This document shows, one piece after another, positions 1 through 7,555 of a stretch of DNA of 52,059 nt. Both the position numbers and the translations under genes were made by a program. The stretch is from Thermobrachium celere DSM 8682 (lineage in GTDB: Bacteria > Bacillota > Clostridia > Clostridiales > Caloramatoraceae), in NCBI RefSeq assembly GCF_000430995.1, contig NZ_HF952018.1, positions 1,843,062 to 1,895,120 of the forward strand. Reading direction: 5' to 3'. The notes under the pieces are model-generated. The model did not search any database. It worked only from the letters and a program-made list of their open reading frames with translations, and had not been told where the DNA came from. Each line of letters begins with the position of its first letter. Within the stretch, counting starts at the first letter, position 1.

Positions 1-450
<450 letters not shown>

Positions 451-491
451 CTATATCATACATGATTTTCACTATGGTTTTAATATTTTTT

Positions 492-517
492 ATCTGTTGC
501 ATTTAATTTTACAATGA
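492..517. repeat. Possible IS30 terminal inverted repeat
   Basis: About 75-100 bp upstream of the transposase start the sequence reads TGTTGCATTTAATTTTACAA. This resembles the TGTTGCA-type ends I associate with IS30-family elements of Firmicutes. The other end is outside the window, so the pairing and the exact boundary are not shown. Confidence 0.35.
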
Positions 518-546
518 ACCTTTTTAAATTGGTTAAAAAACATTAA

Positions 547-572
547 AATAAGGATGCCATAACATCCTTATT
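547..572 (-). terminator. Terminator of the lacI-type gene
   Basis: A 10-bp stem (547-556 with 563-572) has a 6-nt loop and, on the minus strand, is followed by TTAATGTTTTTT. The stop codon of the LacI-family gene (570-568) lies inside the stem. Confidence 0.75.
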
Positions 573-1578
573 TGCAACTCTCCCTTAATATTAACTTTGT
601 CTCTACCAAAACCTTATCAACCTCATAACCCTTTTCAATATAGTTTAATAATAATTCTGCTGACTTTTCTCCTAATTTTCTCATGTTTTGATCTACTGTT
701 GATAGTTTTGGTGAAGTCATTTGTGATAAAACAATGTTATCAAAGCCTATTATTGAAAATTCGTTTGGAACCTTTATTCCAAGTTCATGACAAGCATTTA
801 GTGCACCTGTAGCCATTAGGTCATTACAAGCTATAAGTGCAGTATAATCTAAACCTATCTTTATATCTTTTGAAAATTTTATTAAAGCATTTTTTGTATT
901 TTCAACAACTTCAATACTATTTCCTGCATTAACTGATATAACAACCTCTTTACTTCCAATACTCTTTACAAATTCTTTATAAATCTTTTCTTTGATATCA
1001 TAGGAATAACTACTATCTCCTCTAACAAATATGATATTTTTGTGTCCCTTTTTATATAAGTGTTTAAGGGCAGCTGTAAAACCCTTTTCTTCACTGCTTA
1101 TAACAAAACTTAAATCAATATTCTCATGATAACCATTTACAAATACAACTGGAATTTCTCCTACAACATCATTGTAAAAACCTGAGAGAATGTTTTCTGT
1201 CTGAGGGTCAACAACTATAATTCCATCCACATATCTCTCAATGAACTTATTTACTGCAACTTGCTCATTTTTATGATTACCATGTGTTATATTTAAAAAT
1301 ATATCATATCCATGGTCTCTTGCATATTTTTCAATACCATCAACAACCTCAGTAAAATACATATTTGTTATACTAGGAACAACAATACCAATACTATTTG
1401 TTTTTCTGGACACTAAACTTCTAGCAATTGGATTTGGCTGAAAATTAAGCTTCTTTATAGCTGCTTCTACCTTTTCTCTTGTTTCCTTCTTTACTGGATA
1501 GTTACCATTTATAACTCTTGATACTGTTGTAATAGATACCCCAGCTTCTTTTGCAACATCATTTATAGTTACTGGCAT
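568..1578 (-). CDS. LacI-family transcriptional regulator
   Basis: A DNA-binding repressor or activator of the LacI/PurR type. The N-terminus (VTINDVAKEAGVSITTVSRV) is the classic LacI helix-turn-helix, followed by the hinge region (NFQPNPIARSL). A periplasmic-binding-like effector domain begins at about residue 60 and ends with the GFDNIVLSQMTSPKLSTV signature. The length (336 aa) is normal for the family. I chose the ATG at 1578; a GTG three codons upstream (1587) is also possible. The downstream neighbour on the same strand is the transposase; upstream lies a POT peptide transporter. The effector and targets cannot be read from sequence. Many LacI-type proteins sense sugars or nucleobases, and control of the adjacent transporter is only a possibility. 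Confidence 0.93.
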   Translation of the reverse strand: MPVTINDVAKEAGVSITTVSRVINGNYPVKKETREKVEAAIKKLNFQPNPIARSLVSRKTNSIGIVVPSITNMYFTEVVDGIEKYARDHGYDIFLNITHGNHKNEQVAVNKFIERYVDGIIVVDPQTENILSGFYNDVVGEIPVVFVNGYHENIDLSFVISSEEKGFTAALKHLYKKGHKNIIFVRGDSSYSYDIKEKIYKEFVKSIGSKEVVISVNAGNSIEVVENTKNALIKFSKDIKIGLDYTALIACNDLMATGALNACHELGIKVPNEFSIIGFDNIVLSQMTSPKLSTVDQNMRKLGEKSAELLLNYIEKGYEVDKVLVETKLILRESCK

Positions 1579-1610
1579 AATTATCACCCTATCCTTATTT
1601 AGTTAACTTC

Positions 1611-1639
1611 ATTATACGAATATTACGACAATTTGTCTA
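1611..1639 (-). promoter_or_regulatory. Sigma-A promoter of the lacI-type gene
   Basis: On the minus strand TAGACA (1639-1634), a 17-bp spacer and TATAAT (1616-1611) form a consensus vegetative promoter 33 bp from the start codon. An 11-bp palindrome GACAATTTGTC (1627-1637, plus-strand reading) overlaps the -35 box and could be an autoregulatory operator. Confidence 0.7.
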
Positions 1640-1675
1640 GAAGTCTGTATTTATTTCCTTTAAGCAAACATAATA

Positions 1676-1709
1676 ATAGATAAGTCACACCTAGGTGTGA
1701 CTTATCTAT
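1676..1709 (-). terminator. Hairpin terminator after the POT transporter
   Basis: A perfect 34-bp palindrome (core GTCACACCTAGGTGTGAC) sits 11 bp beyond the end of the peptide transporter gene. The U tract is short in either direction, so efficiency is uncertain. Confidence 0.65.
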
Positions 1710-1719
1710 ATTTTATATA

Positions 1720-3090
1720 TTATTCTTCAACCATTAGCTTTTGTACCCATGGGCTTATTAAACATAGTATTATACCTGCACCAACTGTAACAGCTGTTAC
1801 AAATCCAAATACTTGTAATCCACCCCAAGTTTCAACATAAGCAGCTGATTTTCCTGCGATATAGTTACCAAAACCTGTTGCAAATAACCATGCTCCCATC
1901 ATTATTGCTGCAATTTGCTTTGGTGCTAGCTTACTTACCATTGATAAACCAACAGGTGACAAGAACATTTCTCCAACAGTATGAAGTACATATGCACCTA
2001 TTAACCAAATTATGCTTGCCTTAATTGATGGATCAGGTGAATTTCCTCTTTGTAATGCTGCTCCAACCATTAGAGCAAATCCTAAACCAAGTATAATTAG
2101 ACCGTATCCCATCTTTGTAGGAGTTGGAATATCACCCTTTGGTCTCTTTGATAATTGAACGAACCACCAAGCAAATGTTGGACCTAAAACGATACATAGG
2201 AATGGATTGATTGATTGGAACCAGCTTGTTGGAACTTCAAAGCCTCCAACGTTTCTGTTTATAAAATCATTCGTATATATAGTTAAACTTGAACCTGCTT
2301 GTTCAAATCCAGCCCAGAAGATAATTACGAAAAGTGATAAGATAAATATTGCTGCAACCCTCTTCTTTTCTTGAACAGTTAAAGGTCTCTTTTCAACTAC
2401 AGTGTTAGTAGCAGCAACTTCCTTTTCAGCAGTTTTTACAAATCCTAGTTTACCTACATCTCCAAGAAGGTTCTTATAAGATACTAAGTAAATTAATGAA
2501 CCTATAAGCATTCCAATACCTGCAGCTAAGAAACCATACTTATAACCATAGCTTATAACTTCAGTTCCGTTAGTTACAGCAAAAGTCTTTTCTGCAAGTG
2601 TTCCACAAACTAATGGAGCAACAAATGCACCTATGTTTATAAATGTATAGAATATTGAATATGCTCCGTCTTTTCTTGGGTCATCATCATCATAAAAATC
2701 TCCAACAATAGATGTTATGTTAGGCTTCCAGAAACCATTTCCTAAAGTAATAAGTATAAGTGCAACATAAACCATCATTTTAGTATTAGCAATAAATAGA
2801 CCAAACATTCCTAGGAAAATCATAATAGAACCAATAAAGAATGTATTTCTCTTACCTAGGAATTTATCTGCAACGTATCCCCCTAAAAGTGGAGCAAAAT
2901 AAACAAACATTGTAAAGTTTGCATAGATAGTTGCAGCTGTAGCCTTATCTAGTCCTAAACCACCTTTTAGAGCCTCAGTTGTCAAAAATAACATTAGAAG
3001 TCCTCTCATGCCGTAATAACTAAATCTTTCAAACATTTGGATGGTTGATACCAACCAAAATCCAGCTGGATGCCTCTTAGTTTGAGTCAT
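1720..3090 (-). CDS. POT/PTR2-family di- and tripeptide transporter
   Basis: A proton-coupled oligopeptide transporter of the DtpT/POT type in the cytoplasmic membrane. The 456 residues are almost entirely hydrophobic segments consistent with 12 or more helices. The family N-terminus is recognisable (FERFSYYGMRGLLMLFLT), as is the PTR2 region GNGFWKPNITSIVGDFYDDDDPRKDGAYSIFY near residues 117-149 and the FWAGFEQAGSSL segment in the second half. In the conserved ExxERF motif of helix 1 the first acidic residue is replaced by glutamine (QMFERF). The start has a GGGGG-type ribosome binding site. The gene is monocistronic by appearance. In an organism fermenting proline it could supply proline-containing peptides; that role is inferred from context. 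Confidence 0.92.
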   Translation of the reverse strand: MTQTKRHPAGFWLVSTIQMFERFSYYGMRGLLMLFLTTEALKGGLGLDKATAATIYANFTMFVYFAPLLGGYVADKFLGKRNTFFIGSIMIFLGMFGLFIANTKMMVYVALILITLGNGFWKPNITSIVGDFYDDDDPRKDGAYSIFYTFINIGAFVAPLVCGTLAEKTFAVTNGTEVISYGYKYGFLAAGIGMLIGSLIYLVSYKNLLGDVGKLGFVKTAEKEVAATNTVVEKRPLTVQEKKRVAAIFILSLFVIIFWAGFEQAGSSLTIYTNDFINRNVGGFEVPTSWFQSINPFLCIVLGPTFAWWFVQLSKRPKGDIPTPTKMGYGLIILGLGFALMVGAALQRGNSPDPSIKASIIWLIGAYVLHTVGEMFLSPVGLSMVSKLAPKQIAAIMMGAWLFATGFGNYIAGKSAAYVETWGGLQVFGFVTAVTVGAGIILCLISPWVQKLMVEE

Positions 3091-3235
3091 AGTGTTACCC
3101 CCTTCAAAATGTTAAAAATTTCAGACATTTTATATATTATCACATTTTTAATATAATGTACAGAATGAATTTATTCAATTACAAAATTTTAAGAAGGAAT
3201 TTTTTCAATATTATTTTTGTTATAAAGACAACAAA

Positions 3236-3259
3236 GCCATGAACAAAATTGTTCATGGC
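3236..3259 (-). terminator. Terminator of the TauE/SafE permease gene
   Basis: A 10-bp perfect stem (GCCATGAACA with TGTTCATGGC) and 4-nt loop are followed on the minus strand by TTTGTTGTCTTT. It lies 30 bp after the stop codon of the permease gene. Confidence 0.85.
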
Positions 3260-3289
3260 CTTATTTATAATCTAAATCATATTTTAAAA

Positions 3290-4171
3290 TTACATTGTAA
3301 CATCTTTATTTTGATATTTCTTAGCTGTTCTAAACATTGTAATTGAAGTGTATGTTATAACAACTATAACAAGCCATTTTAACCAGTATAGTGGTAATTC
3401 CTTTACTATATATGCTGCAATTAGAACACCTATTGAACCAAATATAGTTATAGCAATTGATGCTTTTCTATCATAAGCACCTTCCTTTATGAATTTAATT
3501 GATGCAGCAGGCATTAAGAAGGCACATGAACCCATCATAATTGGGAAAGCTACCTTTGGGCTCATTCCTAACGCATATACAAGAGCCATACATGGTGCAT
3601 AAAGACCTATACCTATTGTCATAAGTGCACCTAATATGAAGTTTGCTACAACTGCTAAGATTAATTTTCCACCTGTTAAGCCAATTGCATCTCCACCTAC
3701 TGGGAAAAGCTTTAATTGTCCTGCAAGCATAACCAATGCTACAACTGCAAGTGCAATTCCCATACCTAGTGAAACCTTCTTAGCATCAAGCTTTGAAACA
3801 ATTCCTGCTCCTATAACTGCACCTATTGATGCTGCAGCAAGCATTGAAATTAAAGTAACTGGTTCAACTTCAATTACTCTTATAAATATTAATGCCTCAA
3901 GAATAACTGGTATTGTCATTGAAACATTTAATGTTCCTGGGATTGTTCTGTCTTCTGTTAAGTTAAAGAATTTAAATAATGCAGTAGTTGGTGCAAAGCT
4001 TCCTATTCCTAATGTGTCAAAGAAGTTTGTTACAAAACCTACTCCACTTAGAGCCCAAAAGTTACCCTTTTCTAGTTCCCCTTCCTTCATCTTCTTTCTT
4101 ACGTCAACTACAAAGAAGTAAGTAAAAATGACTGCCAATACGACCAATAAACCCAACACTAGATTAACCAT
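3290..4171 (-). CDS. TSUP (TauE/SafE) family membrane permease
   Basis: A polytopic membrane protein of 293 aa with about eight hydrophobic segments in two halves, each with the family's glycine-rich pattern (GVGFVTNFFDTLGIGSFAPTT near residues 43-63 and GALMTIGIGLYAPCMAL in the second half). TSUP proteins export or import small anions such as sulfite, sulfoacetate or other organic acids. The gene starts 97 bp after the prdF stop, on the same strand, with a GGGG-type ribosome binding site. It may be the last gene of the prd transcription unit; no strong terminator is visible between them. The substrate is unknown. Export of a Stickland product would fit the context but is not shown. Confidence 0.85.
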   Translation of the reverse strand: MVNLVLGLLVVLAVIFTYFFVVDVRKKMKEGELEKGNFWALSGVGFVTNFFDTLGIGSFAPTTALFKFFNLTEDRTIPGTLNVSMTIPVILEALIFIRVIEVEPVTLISMLAAASIGAVIGAGIVSKLDAKKVSLGMGIALAVVALVMLAGQLKLFPVGGDAIGLTGGKLILAVVANFILGALMTIGIGLYAPCMALVYALGMSPKVAFPIMMGSCAFLMPAASIKFIKEGAYDRKASIAITIFGSIGVLIAAYIVKELPLYWLKWLVIVVITYTSITMFRTAKKYQNKDVTM

Positions 4172-4268
4172 TTATAATTCCCCTTTCTTTTAAAATATAT
4201 ATGAATATTGTAACACAAACTTTGTTAAATTTCATACTTCTGAATATTTAAATATTTTTAATACTTAT

Positions 4269-5276
4269 TTACTTAAGAATAAAACCATACTTTACAGGAT
4301 CTTCAGGATCTATAACAAAGTGATTGAACCCTGTTATATACGCACTACCTGTAATCTCTGGAATTACTGCATTAAAGTCCCCCACCTTTGTTTCACCTAT
4401 TACCCTAGCTTTGAACATTGTTCCTAAAATGCTTTCATATACAAACTCTTCATTCATTTTTAACTTTCCTTTTGCATATAAAGTGGCAATCTTTGCACTT
4501 GTACCTGTACCGCATGGAGATCTATCAACCTGACCTTGTCCAAAAACTACAACATTCTTTAGTGTAGCTTCCTCCTTTGTAGGTGGTCCATAAATCTCTA
4601 CAAGATCAACAGTTTTGATATGTGATAGTGTTGGATGTTGTATCTCTACTGACTCATTAACAGCCTTTCTAATCTTTAGTGCAACATCAACTAATTTTTG
4701 AACATTATTAGGGGAAATCTGTATTCCTAATTGAGTTGAATCAACTAGTGCAAAGAAACTTCCTCCAAATGCAATATCAAGGGTAACTTTACCTAATCCT
4801 TCAACCTCAACTTCAACATCAGACTTGTATAGGAAGGATGGAACATTTACAATTGAAACCTCTTTAGCCTTTCCATTCTCAACTTTAACTCTTGCCTTTA
4901 CAAGACCTGCTGGTGCTTCAAGAACTATTTCTGTATATGGCTCCTTAACTTCAACCATACCAGTTTCTACTGCAACAGTAGCTGCACCAATTGAACCATG
5001 ACCGCACATATTTAAATATCCGCCGCCGTCCATAAATATTATTCCTAAATCCGCTTCTTTGTTTGTTGGTTCAGTTATTATTGAACCAAACATATCATTG
5101 TGTCCTCTTGGTTCAAGCATAACAGCTGTTCTTATATGATCCATGTGTTCTTCTAGATACTTTTTCTTCTCTGGCATTGTATTTCCTGGTATCTTAGGTA
5201 TTCCACCTACAATAATTCTTGTCGGTTCTCCCATTGTGTGTGAATCTACTGCATAGATTGATTTGATAGACTTCAT
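4269..5276 (-). CDS. prdF: Proline racemase PrdF
   Basis: Interconverts L- and D-proline, giving the D-isomer that proline reductase uses. The two catalytic cysteines of the PLP-independent racemase fold are both present: Cys91 in the MCGHGSIGA motif and Cys255 in the DRSPCGTGTSA motif. The 335-aa length matches proline racemases. 4-Hydroxyproline 2-epimerases share this fold, but position at the end of a prd operon, 2 bp after prdE, makes proline racemase the best call. It is probably translated with prdE and driven by the sigma-54 promoter upstream of prdC. Confidence 0.95.
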   Translation of the reverse strand: MKSIKSIYAVDSHTMGEPTRIIVGGIPKIPGNTMPEKKKYLEEHMDHIRTAVMLEPRGHNDMFGSIITEPTNKEADLGIIFMDGGGYLNMCGHGSIGAATVAVETGMVEVKEPYTEIVLEAPAGLVKARVKVENGKAKEVSIVNVPSFLYKSDVEVEVEGLGKVTLDIAFGGSFFALVDSTQLGIQISPNNVQKLVDVALKIRKAVNESVEIQHPTLSHIKTVDLVEIYGPPTKEEATLKNVVVFGQGQVDRSPCGTGTSAKIATLYAKGKLKMNEEFVYESILGTMFKARVIGETKVGDFNAVIPEITGSAYITGFNHFVIDPEDPVKYGFILK

Positions 5277-5278
5277 AT

Positions 5279-5746
5279 CTACCTCTCTCCTTTCATTTTT
5301 AGTTTCAATAAAGCTAGCGCCTTTTTAGCATCTATTTCAGTCACATTGTTTTCGCCTACAACTTCTGTTTCAATTCCTTCTTTAGATTTGTTAAAGTCAA
5401 CTATTGTATCCATATATTTGTTTTTTACAACAAATTGAGCTTGAGTTCCTATAAAACTCAATCCTACAACTGGTATACCTCTTTTACCTATTTCCTCTAT
5501 TGTATTTGCATAATCTACATGACTATTTCCCCATCCGTCAACTGATATAATTACACCATCTACTCTCATTGCTTCACACCATCTTGCTGCCATCTTACCT
5601 ACAAAGTATTTATCTTCGTTCTCCTGTGGTGTACCTACTATCATAATTCCTACTAAGTCAATATCCTTATCATCTGAAACTACTTTAAGCAATGGATCTC
5701 TAAAATGATGTAATGTAGTTTCCTTTGTTGATGGACCAACACCCAT
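5279..5746 (-). CDS. prdE: Proline reductase-associated protein PrdE (matches PrdA C-terminal part)
   Basis: A 155-aa soluble protein that aligns along its whole length with residues 493-646 of PrdA in this window (for example GPSTKE against GPASKE, VDGVIISVDGWGNSHVDYA against VDGAIVTTEGFGNNHIDFA, RGIPVVGLSF against RGVPVVGMSF). Its first residues fall exactly at the PrdA self-cleavage junction, and the cleavage cysteine is replaced (Gly2), so it cannot form a pyruvoyl group. It starts 11 bp after prdD. The role in proline reduction is not established; a structural or assembly partner of PrdD is a reasonable inference. Confidence 0.92.
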   Translation of the reverse strand: MGVGPSTKETTLHHFRDPLLKVVSDDKDIDLVGIMIVGTPQENEDKYFVGKMAARWCEAMRVDGVIISVDGWGNSHVDYANTIEEIGKRGIPVVGLSFIGTQAQFVVKNKYMDTIVDFNKSKEGIETEVVGENNVTEIDAKKALALLKLKMKGER

Positions 5747-5757
5747 ATCATCACCAC

Positions 5758-6522
5758 CTAATGCATTGCTCTTAATGCACCATCTCTAAATTCGTTTGGA
5801 GTTAATATTATTGGAACGTTTCCTATATCAATAACTGAACGCCCACCTTCAAATCCTGCTGGTTCATTAGGTAAAAACAGCGTGTCATACATAGCTCCTT
5901 GTCCTGCAACCTGTTTTATAATTACAACTCTCTTTTTTCCTACTTGAACTTTATCTACATATTCGTGTTTTTCATCGCAGTCTTTACCATTTAACTTCTT
6001 TAAACTCTTTCTTACTTCCTGTATTACTAAATCAAACAACTTATGTGCTTCTGTTGGACCCTTTCTTATAGTACCAAGTCCCTTTTTCAAAGTAACATCT
6101 AAATGAATTATTATATCCTCATCTGATGGTGTTCCAGCTCTGTTAAATACCACTTGTTCACTTAGTATACCTTCAGATGAACCAAACTCTGCCACTTGAA
6201 CACCTTCTTCATCTACTGCTGTAAGCATACAACATACCCCTGTTAAAACATGGGTAATCCCTTCTCCTAAATTACCAAGTACTTTAGTTGCAATTGGGCT
6301 AAAATCTAGAATAGAATTGACAAAAATATTTCTTTTATCTTTTTCAATTATTGATAGTCTTGCATCTTTTATAATTTCTCTATCTACATTTAAACTTTGT
6401 AGTAGATTTTCATCTAAGAAAAGAGTTTTCGACTTTAAATCAATAAAAGTTTTCGTTGAAAATTTAACATTTATGATATGAAAAGCCTTAATAACTAATC
6501 TTCTTAATTCCCTCTCTTCCAT
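5758..6522 (-). CDS. prdD: Proline reductase-associated protein PrdD (matches PrdA N-terminal catalytic part)
   Basis: A 254-aa protein aligning with about residues 245-492 of PrdA here (EERELRRLVIKAFHI against EEKVIRKLIRKHYKI, EFGSSEGILSEQVVFNRAGTPSDE against EFGSSEGILEENIMWNRPGAPDKG, GQGAMYDTLFLP against GQGAMHDNIILP, IDIGNVPIILTPNEFRDGALRAMH against VDLGNVPVVLSPLEVLDGGIHALT). It stops at the residue just before the PrdA cleavage cysteine. It lacks the two N-terminal repeats of PrdA. A strong hairpin without a U tract separates it from prdB. Function is unproven; it pairs naturally with PrdE. Confidence 0.92.
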   Translation of the reverse strand: MEERELRRLVIKAFHIINVKFSTKTFIDLKSKTLFLDENLLQSLNVDREIIKDARLSIIEKDKRNIFVNSILDFSPIATKVLGNLGEGITHVLTGVCCMLTAVDEEGVQVAEFGSSEGILSEQVVFNRAGTPSDEDIIIHLDVTLKKGLGTIRKGPTEAHKLFDLVIQEVRKSLKKLNGKDCDEKHEYVDKVQVGKKRVVIIKQVAGQGAMYDTLFLPNEPAGFEGGRSVIDIGNVPIILTPNEFRDGALRAMH

Positions 6523-6549
6523 AACACCACTTCCTATTTTTTTATTTTG

Positions 6550-6569
6550 AGCCCCCTAAAAAGGGGGCT
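6550..6569. other. Strong intercistronic hairpin between prdB and prdD
   Basis: An 8-bp GC-rich stem (AGCCCCCT / AGGGGGCT) with a 4-nt loop sits 5 nt after the prdB stop. In the direction of transcription it is followed by an A-rich stretch, not a U tract. It therefore looks more like an mRNA 3'-end stabiliser or processing boundary than a full terminator. Confidence 0.7.
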
Positions 6570-6574
6570 TTAAA

Positions 6575-7300
6575 TCATACCTTTGCTATATATTCATATG
6601 GAAGTGGAACTATTGTTCCAGGAGTTTGAATTTCAACTAATTGAATTAATGCATCTTTTAATATATTTCTTTGCATTTCTGGATCGTTTGGACGACCTGC
6701 GTTTGCACCCATTGGAACACGTGGAGCAACTGCTCTTGGAGTTCCGTTTTGCTTAACTACTGGTGGTAAAGCTGCTATTATTATAGTCGGTATACCTACC
6801 GACTCAATCGCTCTCTGTACAATTACAGCAGAGCGGTGGCAGGTACCTCAGCCAGCAGTTAGAACAACAGCGTCAACTCCTTCTTCCTTTAGGATTTTAG
6901 CAATTTGTGGTCCAGTTTCATTTTTGAATTTATCTTGGTTTCCACCTCCACCCATGAATCCTATATGAGTTTCAGCAACTTCCTTAATAAATCCTTCTGC
7001 CTTTAATTCTCTTAGTCTATCAATTGGGAACATACAGTTGATATCCTTATTTACATCCCCATTATCATATCCACCATGTGATACCATAAGGTCGTGTGAA
7101 TCGCAATCACCTGGTATAATTCTAAATGTAAAGTCACCTGCTAAATTAAATCTCTTATCTGACTTTAAGTGTACTCCTGCTGCTGTAGCTAAAGCTACCT
7201 TCATTTCCTTTAGTGGCTTTGTAACTTCAGCCCAAACAGGTGGAGGAGTTATTGGTACGTATATTTCTGATTGTAACCCCTTAACAACTGTTAAGCTCAT
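6575..7300 (-). CDS. prdB: D-proline reductase selenoprotein subunit PrdB
   Basis: Catalytic selenoprotein subunit that, with PrdA, reduces D-proline to 5-aminovalerate. The frame contains one in-frame TGA at 6850-6848 (codon 151), after which the same frame continues for 90 codons to a TGA stop at 6577-6575, giving 241 aa. The context TAG-Sec-GTC gives a UxxC redox motif like that of GrdB/PrdB, and the protein reads through as a GrdB-type family member (MGGGGNQDKFKNETGP before the Sec). Automated callers would truncate it at 6848. Its ATG overlaps the stop of the preceding 82-codon gene (ATGA), so the two are translationally coupled. A hairpin suited to a bacterial SECIS follows the UGA. Confidence 0.95.
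6809..6835 (-). promoter_or_regulatory. SECIS-like hairpin of prdB
   Basis: Twelve nt after the UGA codon the mRNA can form CGCTCT/AGAGCG, a bulged G, then CTGTA/TACAG closed by the loop ATTG. The apical loop starts 24 nt after the UGA, inside the window used by bacterial SECIS elements. The loop carries a G at its 3' end rather than in the usual first positions, so the exact SelB contact is uncertain. Confidence 0.7.
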
Positions 7301-7545
7301 TCTTCTTTCCCTTCCTTTCTTTCTATATTTTTAACATATTTTAAGTTGGGTTCTGGTGATATAACCTCTAAGAAGCTCATTTTAAAACCTACTTCCTGAC
7401 CAACCTTTAATGGATAGTCAGTAATTAACATCCTCATAGGTACCTTCATATATCCTAGTCTTCCCTTTAAATCTATGGTTACAGCACCATCTTCTATTTT
7501 TGTTATTATGCCATACATTTCAATAATTCTGTCAGCATATTTCAT
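7297..7545 (-). CDS. Small conserved protein between prdA and prdB (CBO2463/CBO2479-domain type)
   Basis: An 82-aa protein, largely predicted beta strand (YGIITKIEDGAVTIDLKGRLGYMKVPMRMLI), resembling a small beta-barrel. I believe this is the small domain named after C. botulinum proteins CBO2463/CBO2479 that recurs in prd clusters; that is from memory and unchecked. It starts 10 bp after prdA and its TGA stop overlaps the prdB ATG, so it is expressed with both subunits. No catalytic residues or cysteines are visible. A role in PrdA/PrdB assembly or selenium handling is possible, but nothing in the sequence shows it. Confidence 0.85.
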   Translation of the reverse strand: MKYADRIIEMYGIITKIEDGAVTIDLKGRLGYMKVPMRMLITDYPLKVGQEVGFKMSFLEVISPEPNLKYVKNIERKEGKEE

Positions 7546-7555
7546 CGTTTACACC

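Noticed and set aside
4269-5276. 4-hydroxyproline 2-epimerase instead of proline racemase
   Set aside because: The fold and both cysteines fit either enzyme, but the gene is within the prd operon, which favours PrdF.
6848-7300. prdB as a truncated 150-codon gene or pseudogene
   Set aside because: The reading frame continues unbroken through the TGA to a family-length product with the UxxC motif, and a hairpin follows the TGA.
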